The notes under the pieces are model-generated. The model worked only from the letters and a program-made list of their open reading frames with translations. It did no database searches and had not been told where the DNA came from. From NCBI GenBank assembly GCA_023807065.1, contig JAJJLU010003727.1:1-35081 (forward strand): a DNA stretch of 35,081 bases, given 5' to 3'. Source of the DNA: Isotricha intestinalis. Its lineage: Eukaryota > Ciliophora > Litostomatea > Vestibuliferida > Isotrichidae. The translations under genes and the position numbers were made by a program. Positions 9,683-18,682 of the stretch are shown here, one piece after another (the first letter of the stretch is position 1; every line of letters begins with the position of its first letter).

Positions 9683-12661
9683 ATGAGATTAACAGGAACT
9701 AGTTTTAATCCTGAAACAAAATTAAATAAAAATAGAACATTATATTCTTATGAACCATCAAAATCTTATTATATTAATTATAATATGAATGATTTAAATA
9801 ATTATGATATTGATTCAATAAAAGAGGAATTAATGAAGACAAAAAATGATTACAATCAATTAAAAAAACTATATCATGATTTAAAAATTTCATATTCAAA
9901 ATTAGAAAATGAAAATAAAGAAAATGTGAAATTAATAGAAAATTTATTTAATGAAGGAAATACAAATAGAATAGCAAATAATGTTGATTCAGAAGAGAAT
10001 AATGATGAAAATGAAACAGAAGAAATGATAAAAAATATAAAAGAAAATATATCAAAGAATTCAAAAATGATAGCAAAGGAAAAATATATAAATCAAAATA
10101 TGAAAATAGAATTATTAAATTTAAGAGAAAAAATAAAAGAAAAAGATATAATAATAAATAATTTAAAAGTAAATTCAAAAGCATCAAAAATGCAAGATTT
10201 AGATGATAAATATGCAAAAACTTATCAAGAATTATTATCAGTTTCTGAAAAATATTCTAAAGCTCAAATTATTGAAAATGACTATTTTGAATTAAAAAAT
10301 CAAACTTATGAATTAAATCAACAATTAGAATATTATAAGAAACAAAGTAAACAACAAAAAGAAACAATAGAAAAAATGAATAATACTATTTCTAATTATA
10401 AAAAAGAAAAAGAAATGTCTTTTATTAATGGAAATTTAAGTGATAGAAGGAAAAAAAATAATTTACAAAGTATTTCTGAATTATATAAAAAACAATTAGA
10501 TGATAGAGAAAATATTATTAAACAATTAGAAAAAGAAATTGATTTTATGAATAAAAAGAAAGAAAGAAAAAATAATGAAAATAAAGAAATAAAAGAAAAA
10601 AAATTAGAAGAAAAAATAAAAGATAATAATGAAAAAATTAAAAAATTAAATAAAGAAAATGAAAAACAAAAAAATAAAATAAAAGAATTAGAAGAAAGTA
10701 ATCTTGGTGCTTATATTGAAATAGATAAATTAAGAAATAAAAAACCACAAATGAGAAATTTAAGTATTATTGAAAAAGAGTGCAAAGAAATTAAATGGGA
10801 AAATAAAGCTTTAAAAGAAGAAATTGCAAAAATTAAACAATTAATTAAGAAAAAAGAAGATGATGAAAAAAAAGCAAAAGAAAAACAAAATGTTGATAAA
10901 GAAATAGATGATAATTTCTTCTTGACTGGAGGAGGAAAAAATCCTAATAAGAATGATATAAAACAAAAAGAAGAAAAAAAAGAAGAAGAAAAGAAAGAAG
11001 AGGAGAAATTAAAAGAAATAAATAAAGAAGAAGAAAAGAAAGAAGAATCAAAAGAAGAAGAGAAATCACAAGAAGAAAAAAAAAAAGAGGAGAAATTACA
11101 AGATGAAAAAAAAGAAGAGGAGAAATTAAAAGAAGAAAAAAAAGAAGAGGAGAAATTAAAAGAAATAAATAAAGAAGAAAAAAAAGAAGTAACAAAAGAA
11201 GAAGAGAAATTAAAAGAAATAAATAAAGAAGAAGTAAAAAAAGAAGTAGAAAAGGAGGAAACCAAAGAAAAAGAAAAAGAGAAAGAGGAAAAGAAAGAAG
11301 AAGAAATAAAGAAAGAAGAAAAAAAAGAAGAAGAGAAATTAAAAGAAGAAAAAAAAGAAGAGGAGAAATTAAAAGAAGAATCAAAAGAAGAAGAGAAATT
11401 AAAAGAAGAAAAAAAAGAAGAAGAGAACTTAAAAGAAGAAAAGAAAGAAGAGGAGAAATTAGAAGAAGAAAAGAAAGAAAAAGGAGAAGACAAAGAAGAA
11501 AATGAAAACAAAGATAAAAATTTTGAAGAAAAAAAAGAAATAACAAATGAAGAAAAAAAAGAAGAAGAAAAAGAAGAACCAATTATAAAAAAAGAAAAAG
11601 AAGGAAATGAAAATGAAGAAAAGGAAGAAAATGAAAATAAAAATAAAGAAAAAGAAAATGAAAATGAAGAAAAAGAAGAAAATGAAAATGAAGAAAAAGA
11701 AGAAAATGAAAATGAAGAAAAGGAAGAAAATGAAGAAAATGAAAATAAAGAAAAAGAAGAAAATGAAAATGAAGAAAAAGAAGAATATGAAAATAAAGAA
11801 AAGGAAGAAAATTTAAATGAAGAAAAAGAAGAATATGAAAATAAAGAAAAGGAAGAAAATGTAAATAAAGAAAAAGAAGAATATGAAGAAACAGAAAAGA
11901 ATGATAAAGAAATATTAAATAAAAAAAAAATAAAAGATAAAAATGAAGATGAATTTGATGAAAATAATGAAGATGAATTTGAAGGAAGTAATAAAGAAGT
12001 AAATAAACAAAGTAATGATAAATATGAAGAAAATGAAGGAAATAACAGTGAATATAATAATAATAAAGAAGATGAATTTGAGGAATATAATAATAAAGAA
12101 GAATTTGAAGAAGTTAATAATAATGAAAAAGAATTTAAAGAAGAGAATAATGATGAAAATAACGAAGAAAAAGATTATGAAGAAGATTATGAAGAAAATA
12201 AAATAAATAAAGATGAAATGAATAACAATAATAATAATGAAGATAATATTGAAGAAAATAATAATGCAGATGAAATTATTAATAAAATTCTTTATGATGA
12301 AAATTCAGAAAATAAAAGTAATGAAAATAAAAATGAAGAAAATGAAGAATTTGAACAATATATGGAGAAAGAAGAAGAAGAAGAAGAAAATTTAAAAAAA
12401 AATTTTGATCCAAAAAATAAAAATGAAGAAGATGATGAATACAATGATTTTGAAAAAGAAGAAAAAAAATCAGAAGAAAAAAAGAAAGTATCAGATGATG
12501 AATTTGATTATGATAATGTATCACAAAATTTAGAAAATGAAAATAATAAATTAAAAGAAGAAAATAATGATAATAATGAATCATATGATGAATTTGAAGA
12601 AAATTATAATAATGAATCTAAAAAAAATGATGATGATGATTATGGTGGATTTGATTTTTAA
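9683..12661 (+). CDS. very charged coiled-coil protein with Lys/Glu tandem repeats, unknown function
   Basis: This is a 992-aa protein. Residues 1-40 are Tyr/Asn-rich (GTSFNPETKLNKNRTLYSYEP) and not coiled coil. Residues about 45-400 are a continuous coiled coil. From about 428 to 610 there is a Lys/Glu tandem repeat (KKEEEKLKEE-type decamers), then an Asn/Glu/Lys octamer repeat to about 735. The C-terminal 250 residues are strongly acidic with repeated DEFEE/DEFD motifs and end in DDDDYGGFDF. No catalytic domain is seen. The architecture is common in microtubule or basal-body associated proteins and in MAP7-like or trichohyalin-like proteins, but no family is claimed. The repeats are internally degenerate and remain in frame. 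It shares a 68-bp divergent promoter region with the MED14-like gene. Confidence 0.85.
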   Translation: MRLTGTSFNPETKLNKNRTLYSYEPSKSYYINYNMNDLNNYDIDSIKEELMKTKNDYNQLKKLYHDLKISYSKLENENKENVKLIENLFNEGNTNRIANNVDSEENNDENETEEMIKNIKENISKNSKMIAKEKYINQNMKIELLNLREKIKEKDIIINNLKVNSKASKMQDLDDKYAKTYQELLSVSEKYSKAQIIENDYFELKNQTYELNQQLEYYKKQSKQQKETIEKMNNTISNYKKEKEMSFINGNLSDRRKKNNLQSISELYKKQLDDRENIIKQLEKEIDFMNKKKERKNNENKEIKEKKLEEKIKDNNEKIKKLNKENEKQKNKIKELEESNLGAYIEIDKLRNKKPQMRNLSIIEKECKEIKWENKALKEEIAKIKQLIKKKEDDEKKAKEKQNVDKEIDDNFFLTGGGKNPNKNDIKQKEEKKEEEKKEEEKLKEINKEEEKKEESKEEEKSQEEKKKEEKLQDEKKEEEKLKEEKKEEEKLKEINKEEKKEVTKEEEKLKEINKEEVKKEVEKEETKEKEKEKEEKKEEEIKKEEKKEEEKLKEEKKEEEKLKEESKEEEKLKEEKKEEENLKEEKKEEEKLEEEKKEKGEDKEENENKDKNFEEKKEITNEEKKEEEKEEPIIKKEKEGNENEEKEENENKNKEKENENEEKEENENEEKEENENEEKEENEENENKEKEENENEEKEEYENKEKEENLNEEKEEYENKEKEENVNKEKEEYEETEKNDKEILNKKKIKDKNEDEFDENNEDEFEGSNKEVNKQSNDKYEENEGNNSEYNNNKEDEFEEYNNKEEFEEVNNNEKEFKEENNDENNEEKDYEEDYEENKINKDEMNNNNNNEDNIEENNNADEIINKILYDENSENKSNENKNEENEEFEQYMEKEEEEEENLKKNFDPKNKNEEDDEYNDFEKEEKKSEEKKKVSDDEFDYDNVSQNLENENNKLKEENNDNNESYDEFEENYNNESKKNDDDDYGGFDF
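10966..11500 (+). repeat. in-frame ~30-nt tandem repeats (KKEEEKLKEE type)
   Basis: Units resembling AAAGAAGAGGAGAAATTAAA followed by AGAAGAAAAA recur many times with small variations, each encoding about ten residues alternating Lys and Glu clusters. The opposite strand is open in two frames across the tract because the repeat lacks stops there. Those frames are shadows. Confidence 0.8.
11605..11880 (+). repeat. in-frame ~24-nt tandem repeats (ENENEEKE type)
   Basis: Units built from GAAAATGAAAATGAAGAAAA plus AGAA recur with a 24-nt period, encoding octamers of Glu, Asn and Lys. The last copies drift to YENKEKEE and VNKEKEE. This array directly follows the 30-nt repeats in the same gene, so two repeat families of different period sit back to back. 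Confidence 0.8.
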
Positions 12662-12746
12662 ATATATAATATTTTCTTATTTATTCTTTTTTTATTTTTT
12701 TTAAAAATTTATTTTTTTAAATCTTTTTTATTTTTTTTTATATTTA

Positions 12747-13298
12747 ATGGAAGATAATTTAAATGATTTAAATGATAAACATTTTAATTATTTGAAATTA
12801 ATTCAAATTTTAAGTTCTTCACAAAAAAATTTTAAAAAAATTATTGAATCTCTTATTATTATGTCAAATGAAGAATCAAATATTTTAAATGAAGAAAGTT
12901 CAAATTATATTGAAAAAAAATTTTCAGATATTTTTGAGAAAATGAAAAAAGAAAATAAATCAAATGAAGATAATTCAATAAAAATTTTACTTAAAAATAA
13001 ATTAGATATTTTAAAAAAGCAAGTTCAAGAATTAAATGATTCAAAAAGAAATTATGAAAAAAAAAATGAAATTAATGAATTAGAAAATAAAGTTAAGGAA
13101 ATAGAAGAAAAAATAAAATCTAAGAAAAAAGATTTAGAAATTTTAAAAAATGAAAATAAAGCATTAGCTGAAAAAATTGATTTAATTCTTAAAGAAAAAG
13201 ATATTGTAGATAAAAAATTATCAAAAGCACAATTATATATTTACACTAATTATCCTGATAGAGTTGAAGAAGTTTTTCAAAACAATCCAAAAATTTAA
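12747..13298 (+). CDS. small coiled-coil protein, unknown function
   Basis: This is a 183-aa protein that begins 85 bp after the preceding gene in the same orientation. Residues about 1-75 are helical and Ser/Asn-rich. Residues about 80-160 form a clear coiled coil (ELNDSKRNYEKKNEINELEN onward). It ends with a short non-coiled tail containing YTNYPDRVEEVF near residues 168-178, the most distinctive part. No transmembrane segment or signal peptide is present. The size and shape recall small kinetochore or intraflagellar-transport subunits, but no match is recognised. The AT-rich spacer does not suggest an operon. Confidence 0.7.
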   Translation: MEDNLNDLNDKHFNYLKLIQILSSSQKNFKKIIESLIIMSNEESNILNEESSNYIEKKFSDIFEKMKKENKSNEDNSIKILLKNKLDILKKQVQELNDSKRNYEKKNEINELENKVKEIEEKIKSKKKDLEILKNENKALAEKIDLILKEKDIVDKKLSKAQLYIYTNYPDRVEEVFQNNPKI

Positions 13299-13824
13299 TA
13301 TTTATTTTAATAGATGTGTTACAATATATATAATTTTTTTTTGTTTTTTGAGTGGATAAATAATTATTTTCTTTATTTTCAAAATTTAATTAAATTAAAT
13401 ATAAAGTTAATTCAACAAAAATCAATTAAATTCGAAAAAATATAATTAAACAATAATCTATTTTTATACAGTTTCAGAATGTTTTAAATTCATGAAAATT
13501 AATAATAATTAAGATATTCATTCATTTTTTTAAGACTTTTTTTAAATTGAATTATGTTTTTTTTAGTAAATAAATTCTTTTATTCGAAAGTTATATTAAA
13601 TAATTATTAGAATTAAAAAGAAGTTTTTAAAAGTAAAAGCATTTTTAAATTAAAAAACTTTTTTTAACTTAATAAATAAAAATAGTAAAATAAAATATGG
13701 TATTTTTAAATTATTGTTGATAGGAGTAAATAAAGATTTAAAAAAAAAGACCTCTTTTTTCATAAAAAAATATAATTATTTCAGTATAAAATCCTATTAA
13801 CAAATCTAAAATCATATAAAAATA
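13299..13824. other. 526-bp non-coding region, nothing recognised
   Basis: All six frames are dense with stops. The stretch is more A/T-rich than the genes and has long T and A runs, including a short palindrome AAAAAAGA-CC-TCTTTTTT near 13742-13760. No tRNA-like B box, rRNA or terminal inverted repeat flanking the next gene could be seen by eye. Confidence 0.5.
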
Positions 13825-14217
13825 ATGAAAAAATGTAAAAAATATTCAATAATAGACAAATTAAAATATATAGATTTAATAAATAAATTTGGAATTTCTG
13901 AAGTTTCATTAACATTTGGAATTACTAAAAAATTATTAAAAGAATGGTTAAAAAAAAAAAATAAATTAATGACAATGAATAATAAAGAAAATAAATATAG
14001 ATTACCAGGAGGAGGTGCTAAATCACATATGATTCAAAAAGAACATCATCTAATTTATTTTATTTTAGTATGTAAAAAAGTTGGAATTGAAATCACACCA
14101 AAATTAATTATTAAAGAATTATTAAGAATTAATTCTACTTCTTTAAATAAAAATAATGTTACTTTAAAAAATTGGTGTTATAGATTTTTAAAGAAAAATT
14201 ATTCTTTATTGAAATAA
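13825..14217 (+). CDS. pogo/CENP-B-type helix-turn-helix DNA-binding protein without transposase domain
   Basis: This is a 130-aa basic protein. Residues about 6-46 form a BrkDBD/Psq-like helix-turn-helix (YSIIDKLKYIDLINKFGISE, then a KLLKEWLKKKNKL recognition-helix region). The linker RLPGGGAKSH near 59-68 corresponds to the RLPGGGRKP-type linker of pogo/Tigger transposases. Residues about 72-127 match the second, CENP-B/Tc5-type HTH (IEITPKLIIKELLRI, then VTLKNWCYRFLKKNYSLLK). In pogo-like transposases a DDE catalytic domain follows. Here the protein stops with TAA right at the end of the second HTH, and no remnant is visible in the next 450 bp. It is therefore either a domesticated DNA-binding protein or the 5' remnant of an element. 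The frame is intact, codon use matches its neighbours, and no flanking inverted repeats were found. Confidence 0.65.
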   Translation: MKKCKKYSIIDKLKYIDLINKFGISEVSLTFGITKKLLKEWLKKKNKLMTMNNKENKYRLPGGGAKSHMIQKEHHLIYFILVCKKVGIEITPKLIIKELLRINSTSLNKNNVTLKNWCYRFLKKNYSLLK

Positions 14218-14668
14218 ATAATCTTTTTAATATAAATCTAATTTTTTATTTTTCAGTTCAATAATAATTTAAATGTTGTTTACTTATTTGTTTATTAAGT
14301 AATATAACAAATTCAGTGAAATAAAAATAAATAATTTTTCAGTTTTTATTTTGGTTAAATTTCATTTATTATTTAATTTTTATATTTCAATTCAAAAAAG
14401 AAAACATTGTAATATAGAAAAAGTATTTATAATATTTATAAATAATAAAAGAATGATTAAAAATTTTTGTGAAATTCAATAATCATATGATTTAAAAAAT
14501 AAAAATATAAAAGACATAATTCCATTCATTAAAAATAACTAAAAATATCATAAAATTAAATCTTCCAAAAAAATAAAAAAATTAACTAAAAAAAGTAGGT
14601 CAAATAAAAATTTGAAATTTAATTAATTAAAATTATTAGAAAATATACAAAAAAAAACAAAAAAATTT
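14218..14668. other. 451-bp non-coding convergent region
   Basis: Stops are frequent in every frame and A/T content is very high. No continuation of the transposase-like gene, no RNA gene and no clear repeat is seen. A TTTTTCAGTT motif occurs twice (near 14250 and 14335), too little to interpret. Confidence 0.45.
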
Positions 14669-16294
14669 TCAAATATTATTATCTTGAAAATCAAGAACAG
14701 AGATTTGAAGACTTCCATCATTATAAAAACCTTGTTCAATAATATTTCCATTTTTATCATAAACAGTTCCTAATCCATTTCTTAAATTATTTTTAAATTC
14801 TCCCTTATAAATATTTCCTGTTTTTTTTCCAATAAAAATTCCAATACCATCATTTTCCATTTTATCATTTTTTTCTCCAATATAAAATTCATTAACATCA
14901 TAAAAAAATTTTTTTCCATTTTCTAATTCTTCACCAAAATACAAAAAATTTTTTTCTCCATATTTTTTAATACAAAAATAAGAATTTTCAAATCCATTTT
15001 TCCATAAACCACATCTGACAAATCCATTTTTAAAAATTGAAACACCAAATCCTTCTTTATCACCATTTTTAAAAAAACCAAAATATGCTTCATCATCAGC
15101 TGAATGCATTCCAAATCCATTTAATTTATTATTTTCAAATTCACCTTTTGCATAATAATTATTTTGAGATATACATACTTCACCTTCACCATTTAATTTT
15201 CCATTTATAAATGTTCCTTTAAATATTATTCCCATTGGAGGAAAAAATAATATTCCTTTACCATTTAAATTTTCATTATTTATATTTTTTAAAGATGAGT
15301 TTGATTCAATTATTATATTATTTTGTTCTATATTATTTATTTCTTTATTTATTTGATAACCAAAAAATAATTCTGTTTCGACATTAACCATTCTACATTC
15401 TCCTTCTCTAATATCATTTTTCCACATTCCTTCAAAAAATTTTTTTCCTTTAATAATATAAATTCCATAACCATCTCTTAAATCATTTTTAAATTGTCCT
15501 ATATAAATAGCATTATTAGGATATTCTTTAATTTGAAAATTACAATTTTTTAATTTAGGAAAACACTTTTTAATATGAATTAAAATTTCTCCTGCATTTC
15601 CTGTTTTTTTTTTACATTTTTCACATAAAAATTTACTTCCTTTTAAATTAAACATTCCATAATCACAATTTTGAATATGTTCATCATAATTTTTCATTTT
15701 TATTTTCTCTAAACAACCAGAATTTTTATATGGGCAATATAATAATATATTATTAAAATTTTCAATTATTTCATTATTCTTTTCACTTTTAATAAATTTA
15801 TGCATAAAAAAACAATTTTCACTTTCTGAATTTTTTTGAAAATCTAATATACATTTATTACAAAAAATATATTGACATGCTTCACATTCAATTGGATTTA
15901 ATATTATTTCTTTACAAATTGGACACATTACGTTTTTTATTTTCTTTAAAATTTCTGGATCTTGATTTCCACAAAATGAATATGATTGATTTTTATTTTC
16001 TAATAATATTTTTGTAAATAAAAAATTTTTTGTTATTCTCTTTATTTCTTCATCACTTATTTCTAAATTATTTCCTTCATTTTTTGGCTTTAATGATGCT
16101 CTTGGAGTTAAATTTACATTTATTTTATACGATTCTAATTTTTTTGATTTTATTCCTATTTTTGGAGTATGATTATGTCTCATTTGATTTATTTGATTTT
16201 GAACATTTGGTGTCTTTGATATTATATTTGATGATGGACTATTTTGAGGCTTTATTTTTATTTTTTTTAATAATCTTGGTTTTCCTCTTCTCAT
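14669..16294 (-). CDS. RING/TRAF-type zinc finger plus MORN-repeat protein
   Basis: This is a 541-aa protein. A basic N-terminal ~75 residues precede a RING-like finger at about 125-165 (CPICKEIILNPIECEACQYI, then FCNKC and a later Cys/His pair) and a TRAF-type Cys/His region at about 185-250 (CPYKNSGCLEKI … HIQNC … CEKCKKK … HIKKC). From about residue 255 to the end there are roughly eight or nine MORN repeats, recognised by YIGQFKNDLRDGYGIY, YAKGEFENNKLNGFG and YKGEFKNNLRNGLG. RING/TRAF fingers suggest a ubiquitin ligase, while MORN repeats typically bind membranes or cortical structures, so targeting of ubiquitination to a cortical or membrane site is inferred. The RING lacks the usual central His at one position (Tyr in CQYIF), so ligase activity is uncertain. 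Confidence 0.75.
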   Translation of the reverse strand: MRRGKPRLLKKIKIKPQNSPSSNIISKTPNVQNQINQMRHNHTPKIGIKSKKLESYKINVNLTPRASLKPKNEGNNLEISDEEIKRITKNFLFTKILLENKNQSYSFCGNQDPEILKKIKNVMCPICKEIILNPIECEACQYIFCNKCILDFQKNSESENCFFMHKFIKSEKNNEIIENFNNILLYCPYKNSGCLEKIKMKNYDEHIQNCDYGMFNLKGSKFLCEKCKKKTGNAGEILIHIKKCFPKLKNCNFQIKEYPNNAIYIGQFKNDLRDGYGIYIIKGKKFFEGMWKNDIREGECRMVNVETELFFGYQINKEINNIEQNNIIIESNSSLKNINNENLNGKGILFFPPMGIIFKGTFINGKLNGEGEVCISQNNYYAKGEFENNKLNGFGMHSADDEAYFGFFKNGDKEGFGVSIFKNGFVRCGLWKNGFENSYFCIKKYGEKNFLYFGEELENGKKFFYDVNEFYIGEKNDKMENDGIGIFIGKKTGNIYKGEFKNNLRNGLGTVYDKNGNIIEQGFYNDGSLQISVLDFQDNNI

Positions 16295-16457
16295 TTTTTA
16301 TTACTTTCAAATTTTTTTTTGTTTTTTAAAATAAAAATAATATTTAAATAATTGAAAATATAATTTTAAATATATTTTTATTTTTTTATTAATTATTTTT
16401 TATTGAATTTAAAAAATAAAGAATAATTCCTTTTAAATAATATTAATAAAAAATATA

Positions 16458-17168
16458 ATGTTATTTTTATTATTTATAATAAAACAAGTAATAAATTACT
16501 TAGTAAGTTGTGATCACAATGGAACATGTTTAATAACAACATTAAATTCAAAGGATAAAAACGTGAAAATTTCAGAAGGTTTAAATTTATTATATCAAGA
16601 TAAAAAAGGTATAACAAAGAAATGGAATAAATCAAACACTCCATTATTAATATCAAGTCAAATAAATGGAGTATCAAAATATGGAATATTAAAAGGGAAA
16701 AAAGGATATGAATGTTCTGGTGGATTATGGGAATGTATAGATTCTTGTTGTTTAGATGGATTTTGTGTTCAAATTTTACATTATTGTAAAAGTGAAGTTG
16801 ATAATGTTGAATTAATTTATATTATTTGTGGAAGCTCTTTTGTTTTTTTAATTTCTATTTATTGGATGACTTATTTTATTATTGGATGGAATTTTAATAA
16901 AAATTACTTTGTGAGTGAAGAAAAAGAAGAACAAGGTTATGGAAAATTTAATAATTGTTCTATTTATAATAATAATACTCAAAAAGATTGGAATGAAACT
17001 GAAGATAATTTTTTTAAAAAAGATGAAAAGTTCTTAAAAAGAAATATTACTGCTACTTTTGGGAATAAAAATAATAATAATATTACCAATAATAATACGG
17101 ATAATAATCATAAAAATTATAAAAATAATTTTGATGAGATAGACGAAAGAAATACTCAAATTGAATGA
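16458..17168 (+). CDS. Cys-rich single-pass type I membrane protein, unknown
   Basis: This is a 236-aa protein. Residues 1-17 form a hydrophobic signal peptide. The ectodomain (about 18-116) has two Cys-containing blocks, CDHNGTC near 18-24 and CSGGLWECIDSCCLDGFC near 86-103 with another Cys at 110, suggesting a small disulfide-bonded domain. One membrane segment spans about 117-142. The cytoplasmic tail of about 90 residues is Asn/acidic-rich low complexity. The layout (signal, compact CC-containing ectodomain, one helix, disordered tail) resembles Shisa- or CYYR-type adaptors, but this is an architectural resemblance, not an established homology. It is divergent from the MORN gene across 163 bp. 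The gene ends in TGA. Confidence 0.7.
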   Translation: MLFLLFIIKQVINYLVSCDHNGTCLITTLNSKDKNVKISEGLNLLYQDKKGITKKWNKSNTPLLISSQINGVSKYGILKGKKGYECSGGLWECIDSCCLDGFCVQILHYCKSEVDNVELIYIICGSSFVFLISIYWMTYFIIGWNFNKNYFVSEEKEEQGYGKFNNCSIYNNNTQKDWNETEDNFFKKDEKFLKRNITATFGNKNNNNITNNNTDNNHKNYKNNFDEIDERNTQIE

Positions 17169-17288
17169 ATTAATTTATTTTTTTCTTTTTTATTTATTTA
17201 TAATATTTTTCAGAAAATATTGTGGTAAAGAAATTAAACATTTATAAAATTTATATTTAATTTTTTCAAAAAAATAATTTATTTTTAA

Positions 17289-18365
17289 ATGAATGAAATA
17301 GAAGAAACAAAGCAAATATTTGAATCAAGTCAAAACTATTTAAAAAGTTTAATTGATAATAATTATAAATTAAGAAATTATTTATTTAAATTATTAACAG
17401 AATGTTTTAACTTTAATGATAATAAAGAAGAATCATTAAAAATTATATTTGAAATTTTAATAAAAAATCAACAAATAAAATCAAGTTTTGAGAAGCTTTA
17501 TGGAAAAACAAAAGATTTAAAACAAAATTCATATGATAAATTATTTAAAAAATATTTTAAAGATTGGGAAGAACAAAATAAAGAAATTGATTATATAAAT
17601 TATATTTCAGTAAAATCAACTTTTATTAATGCTTTTTTTAAAGGATTTTTTAATATTGATAAAGACCAAACAATGAAAGATTTTTTAAAAGAAGAAAATC
17701 AAAAAAATATGATGAAATTTTTACAATCTTTTAACAATTCTTCAGATGTTATTCATAGAATAAAAAGAATAAATAATTCAATGAATAAAAGTATATTAGA
17801 AAAAATATTTCAAGATATAAATCTTCCAGAGATAAAAACAAAAGTGGCAAATTATAAAACAAATAATATCAATGATTTTTTAGAAATATATATTAAAATT
17901 CAAAATGTTTGTATAATAAATTTACAAATTAATTATTCTACTGTTTTAAAAGATTTTAATTTAACAGTTGGAGGATTAAAAGAACATTCAAATTTTATTG
18001 TAAGAGGATTTGGAAATAGAGATTTTCCTAATTCTTTAAAATCACAAAAAATTCGTTCTAAATCAAAAAGTAAATTTTTATTATTAAATAAACTTGAAAA
18101 TTTATTCAATGATTTTTTTGAAAATAAACTTAGAGTGGAACATTATTATTCAAAAAATATAATGTTTCAATCAATTATTATTTTAATTAAATATGCTTCA
18201 AAATTTGCAAATTTATATAAAAAAAAATGTGCATATTGTGGAAAAATTATTAAATATAATTCATTTGATAAAAGTTTATTTCCCCCTTTTTTATTTTTTA
18301 ATTTAGAAAAAGAATTATTTTATCACGAAGATTGTTTAAGTATATCAAGAAACCAATCTGCGTAA
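17289..18365 (+). CDS. MED27: Mediator complex subunit 27 (MED27-like)
   Basis: This is a 358-aa protein, close to the ~310 aa of animal MED27. The C-terminal end carries the family's zinc-binding signature: Cys314-x2-Cys317 in KKKCAYCGKII, a PPFLFFNLEKE segment corresponding to PPTWRDFRTLE, and His346-x2-Cys349 in FYHEDC. Upstream, the IYIKIQNVCIINLQINYSTV segment fits the family's central strands, and SIIILIKYASKFANLYKK fits the helix before the zinc site. The N-terminal half is helical, as expected for the part that assembles with the Mediator tail and head. Role: nuclear transcription coactivator subunit. Together with MED14 at 6.6-9.6 kb it makes two Mediator subunits within 12 kb. Confidence 0.72.
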   Translation: MNEIEETKQIFESSQNYLKSLIDNNYKLRNYLFKLLTECFNFNDNKEESLKIIFEILIKNQQIKSSFEKLYGKTKDLKQNSYDKLFKKYFKDWEEQNKEIDYINYISVKSTFINAFFKGFFNIDKDQTMKDFLKEENQKNMMKFLQSFNNSSDVIHRIKRINNSMNKSILEKIFQDINLPEIKTKVANYKTNNINDFLEIYIKIQNVCIINLQINYSTVLKDFNLTVGGLKEHSNFIVRGFGNRDFPNSLKSQKIRSKSKSKFLLLNKLENLFNDFFENKLRVEHYYSKNIMFQSIIILIKYASKFANLYKKKCAYCGKIIKYNSFDKSLFPPFLFFNLEKELFYHEDCLSISRNQSA

Positions 18366-18682
18366 ATAAAAAATAAAAAATTATTAGATTTTAAAATATA
18401 AAACCAAAATTAATTTTACACTCTAAAATTTAACTTCAAAAAATATATAAAAAATAATCAACATTCCATAAAAATTTAAAATTAAAATAATTGGAAAAAA
18501 AATAATCAAGATATAAGGAAATATTCTTTAATATATGATGAATTAAATTTTAAATTTTCCATAAGAATAACTATGAAATAATGATTAATGTTTAATTAAT
18601 TAAAAAAAAAAATTGATTATTGAATATAATTAAAAAAGATTATATATAGATATCAAAATTATTTATTACAAAAAAAAAAAAA
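18366..18682. other. 317-bp intergenic region between two plus-strand genes
   Basis: The region is extremely A/T-rich with a poly-A run of about 13 directly before the scramblase ATG. A loose inverted similarity exists between about 18465-18490 and 18540-18562 (TTTAAAATT and TTTTAAATTTTCC), expected by chance in such sequence. No coding or RNA gene is seen. Confidence 0.45.

Noticed and set aside
10711..11582. Long minus-strand open frames (Ser/Phe-rich and Leu/Phe-rich) across the Lys/Glu repeats
   Set aside because: They are the complements of GAA/AAA-rich repeats that cannot form stops on that strand; the plus-strand frame is continuous for 992 codons and coherent.
13742..13760. AAAAAAGA-CC-TCTTTTTT palindrome as a terminator or element end
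   Set aside because: The loop would be two bases and no partner copy flanks the HTH gene; expected by chance in A/T-rich DNA.
13299..14668. tRNA or other RNA genes in the largest gene-poor stretch
   Set aside because: No GGTTCGAATCC-like B box, no GC-rich stem-loop clusters and no rRNA-like sequence are visible.
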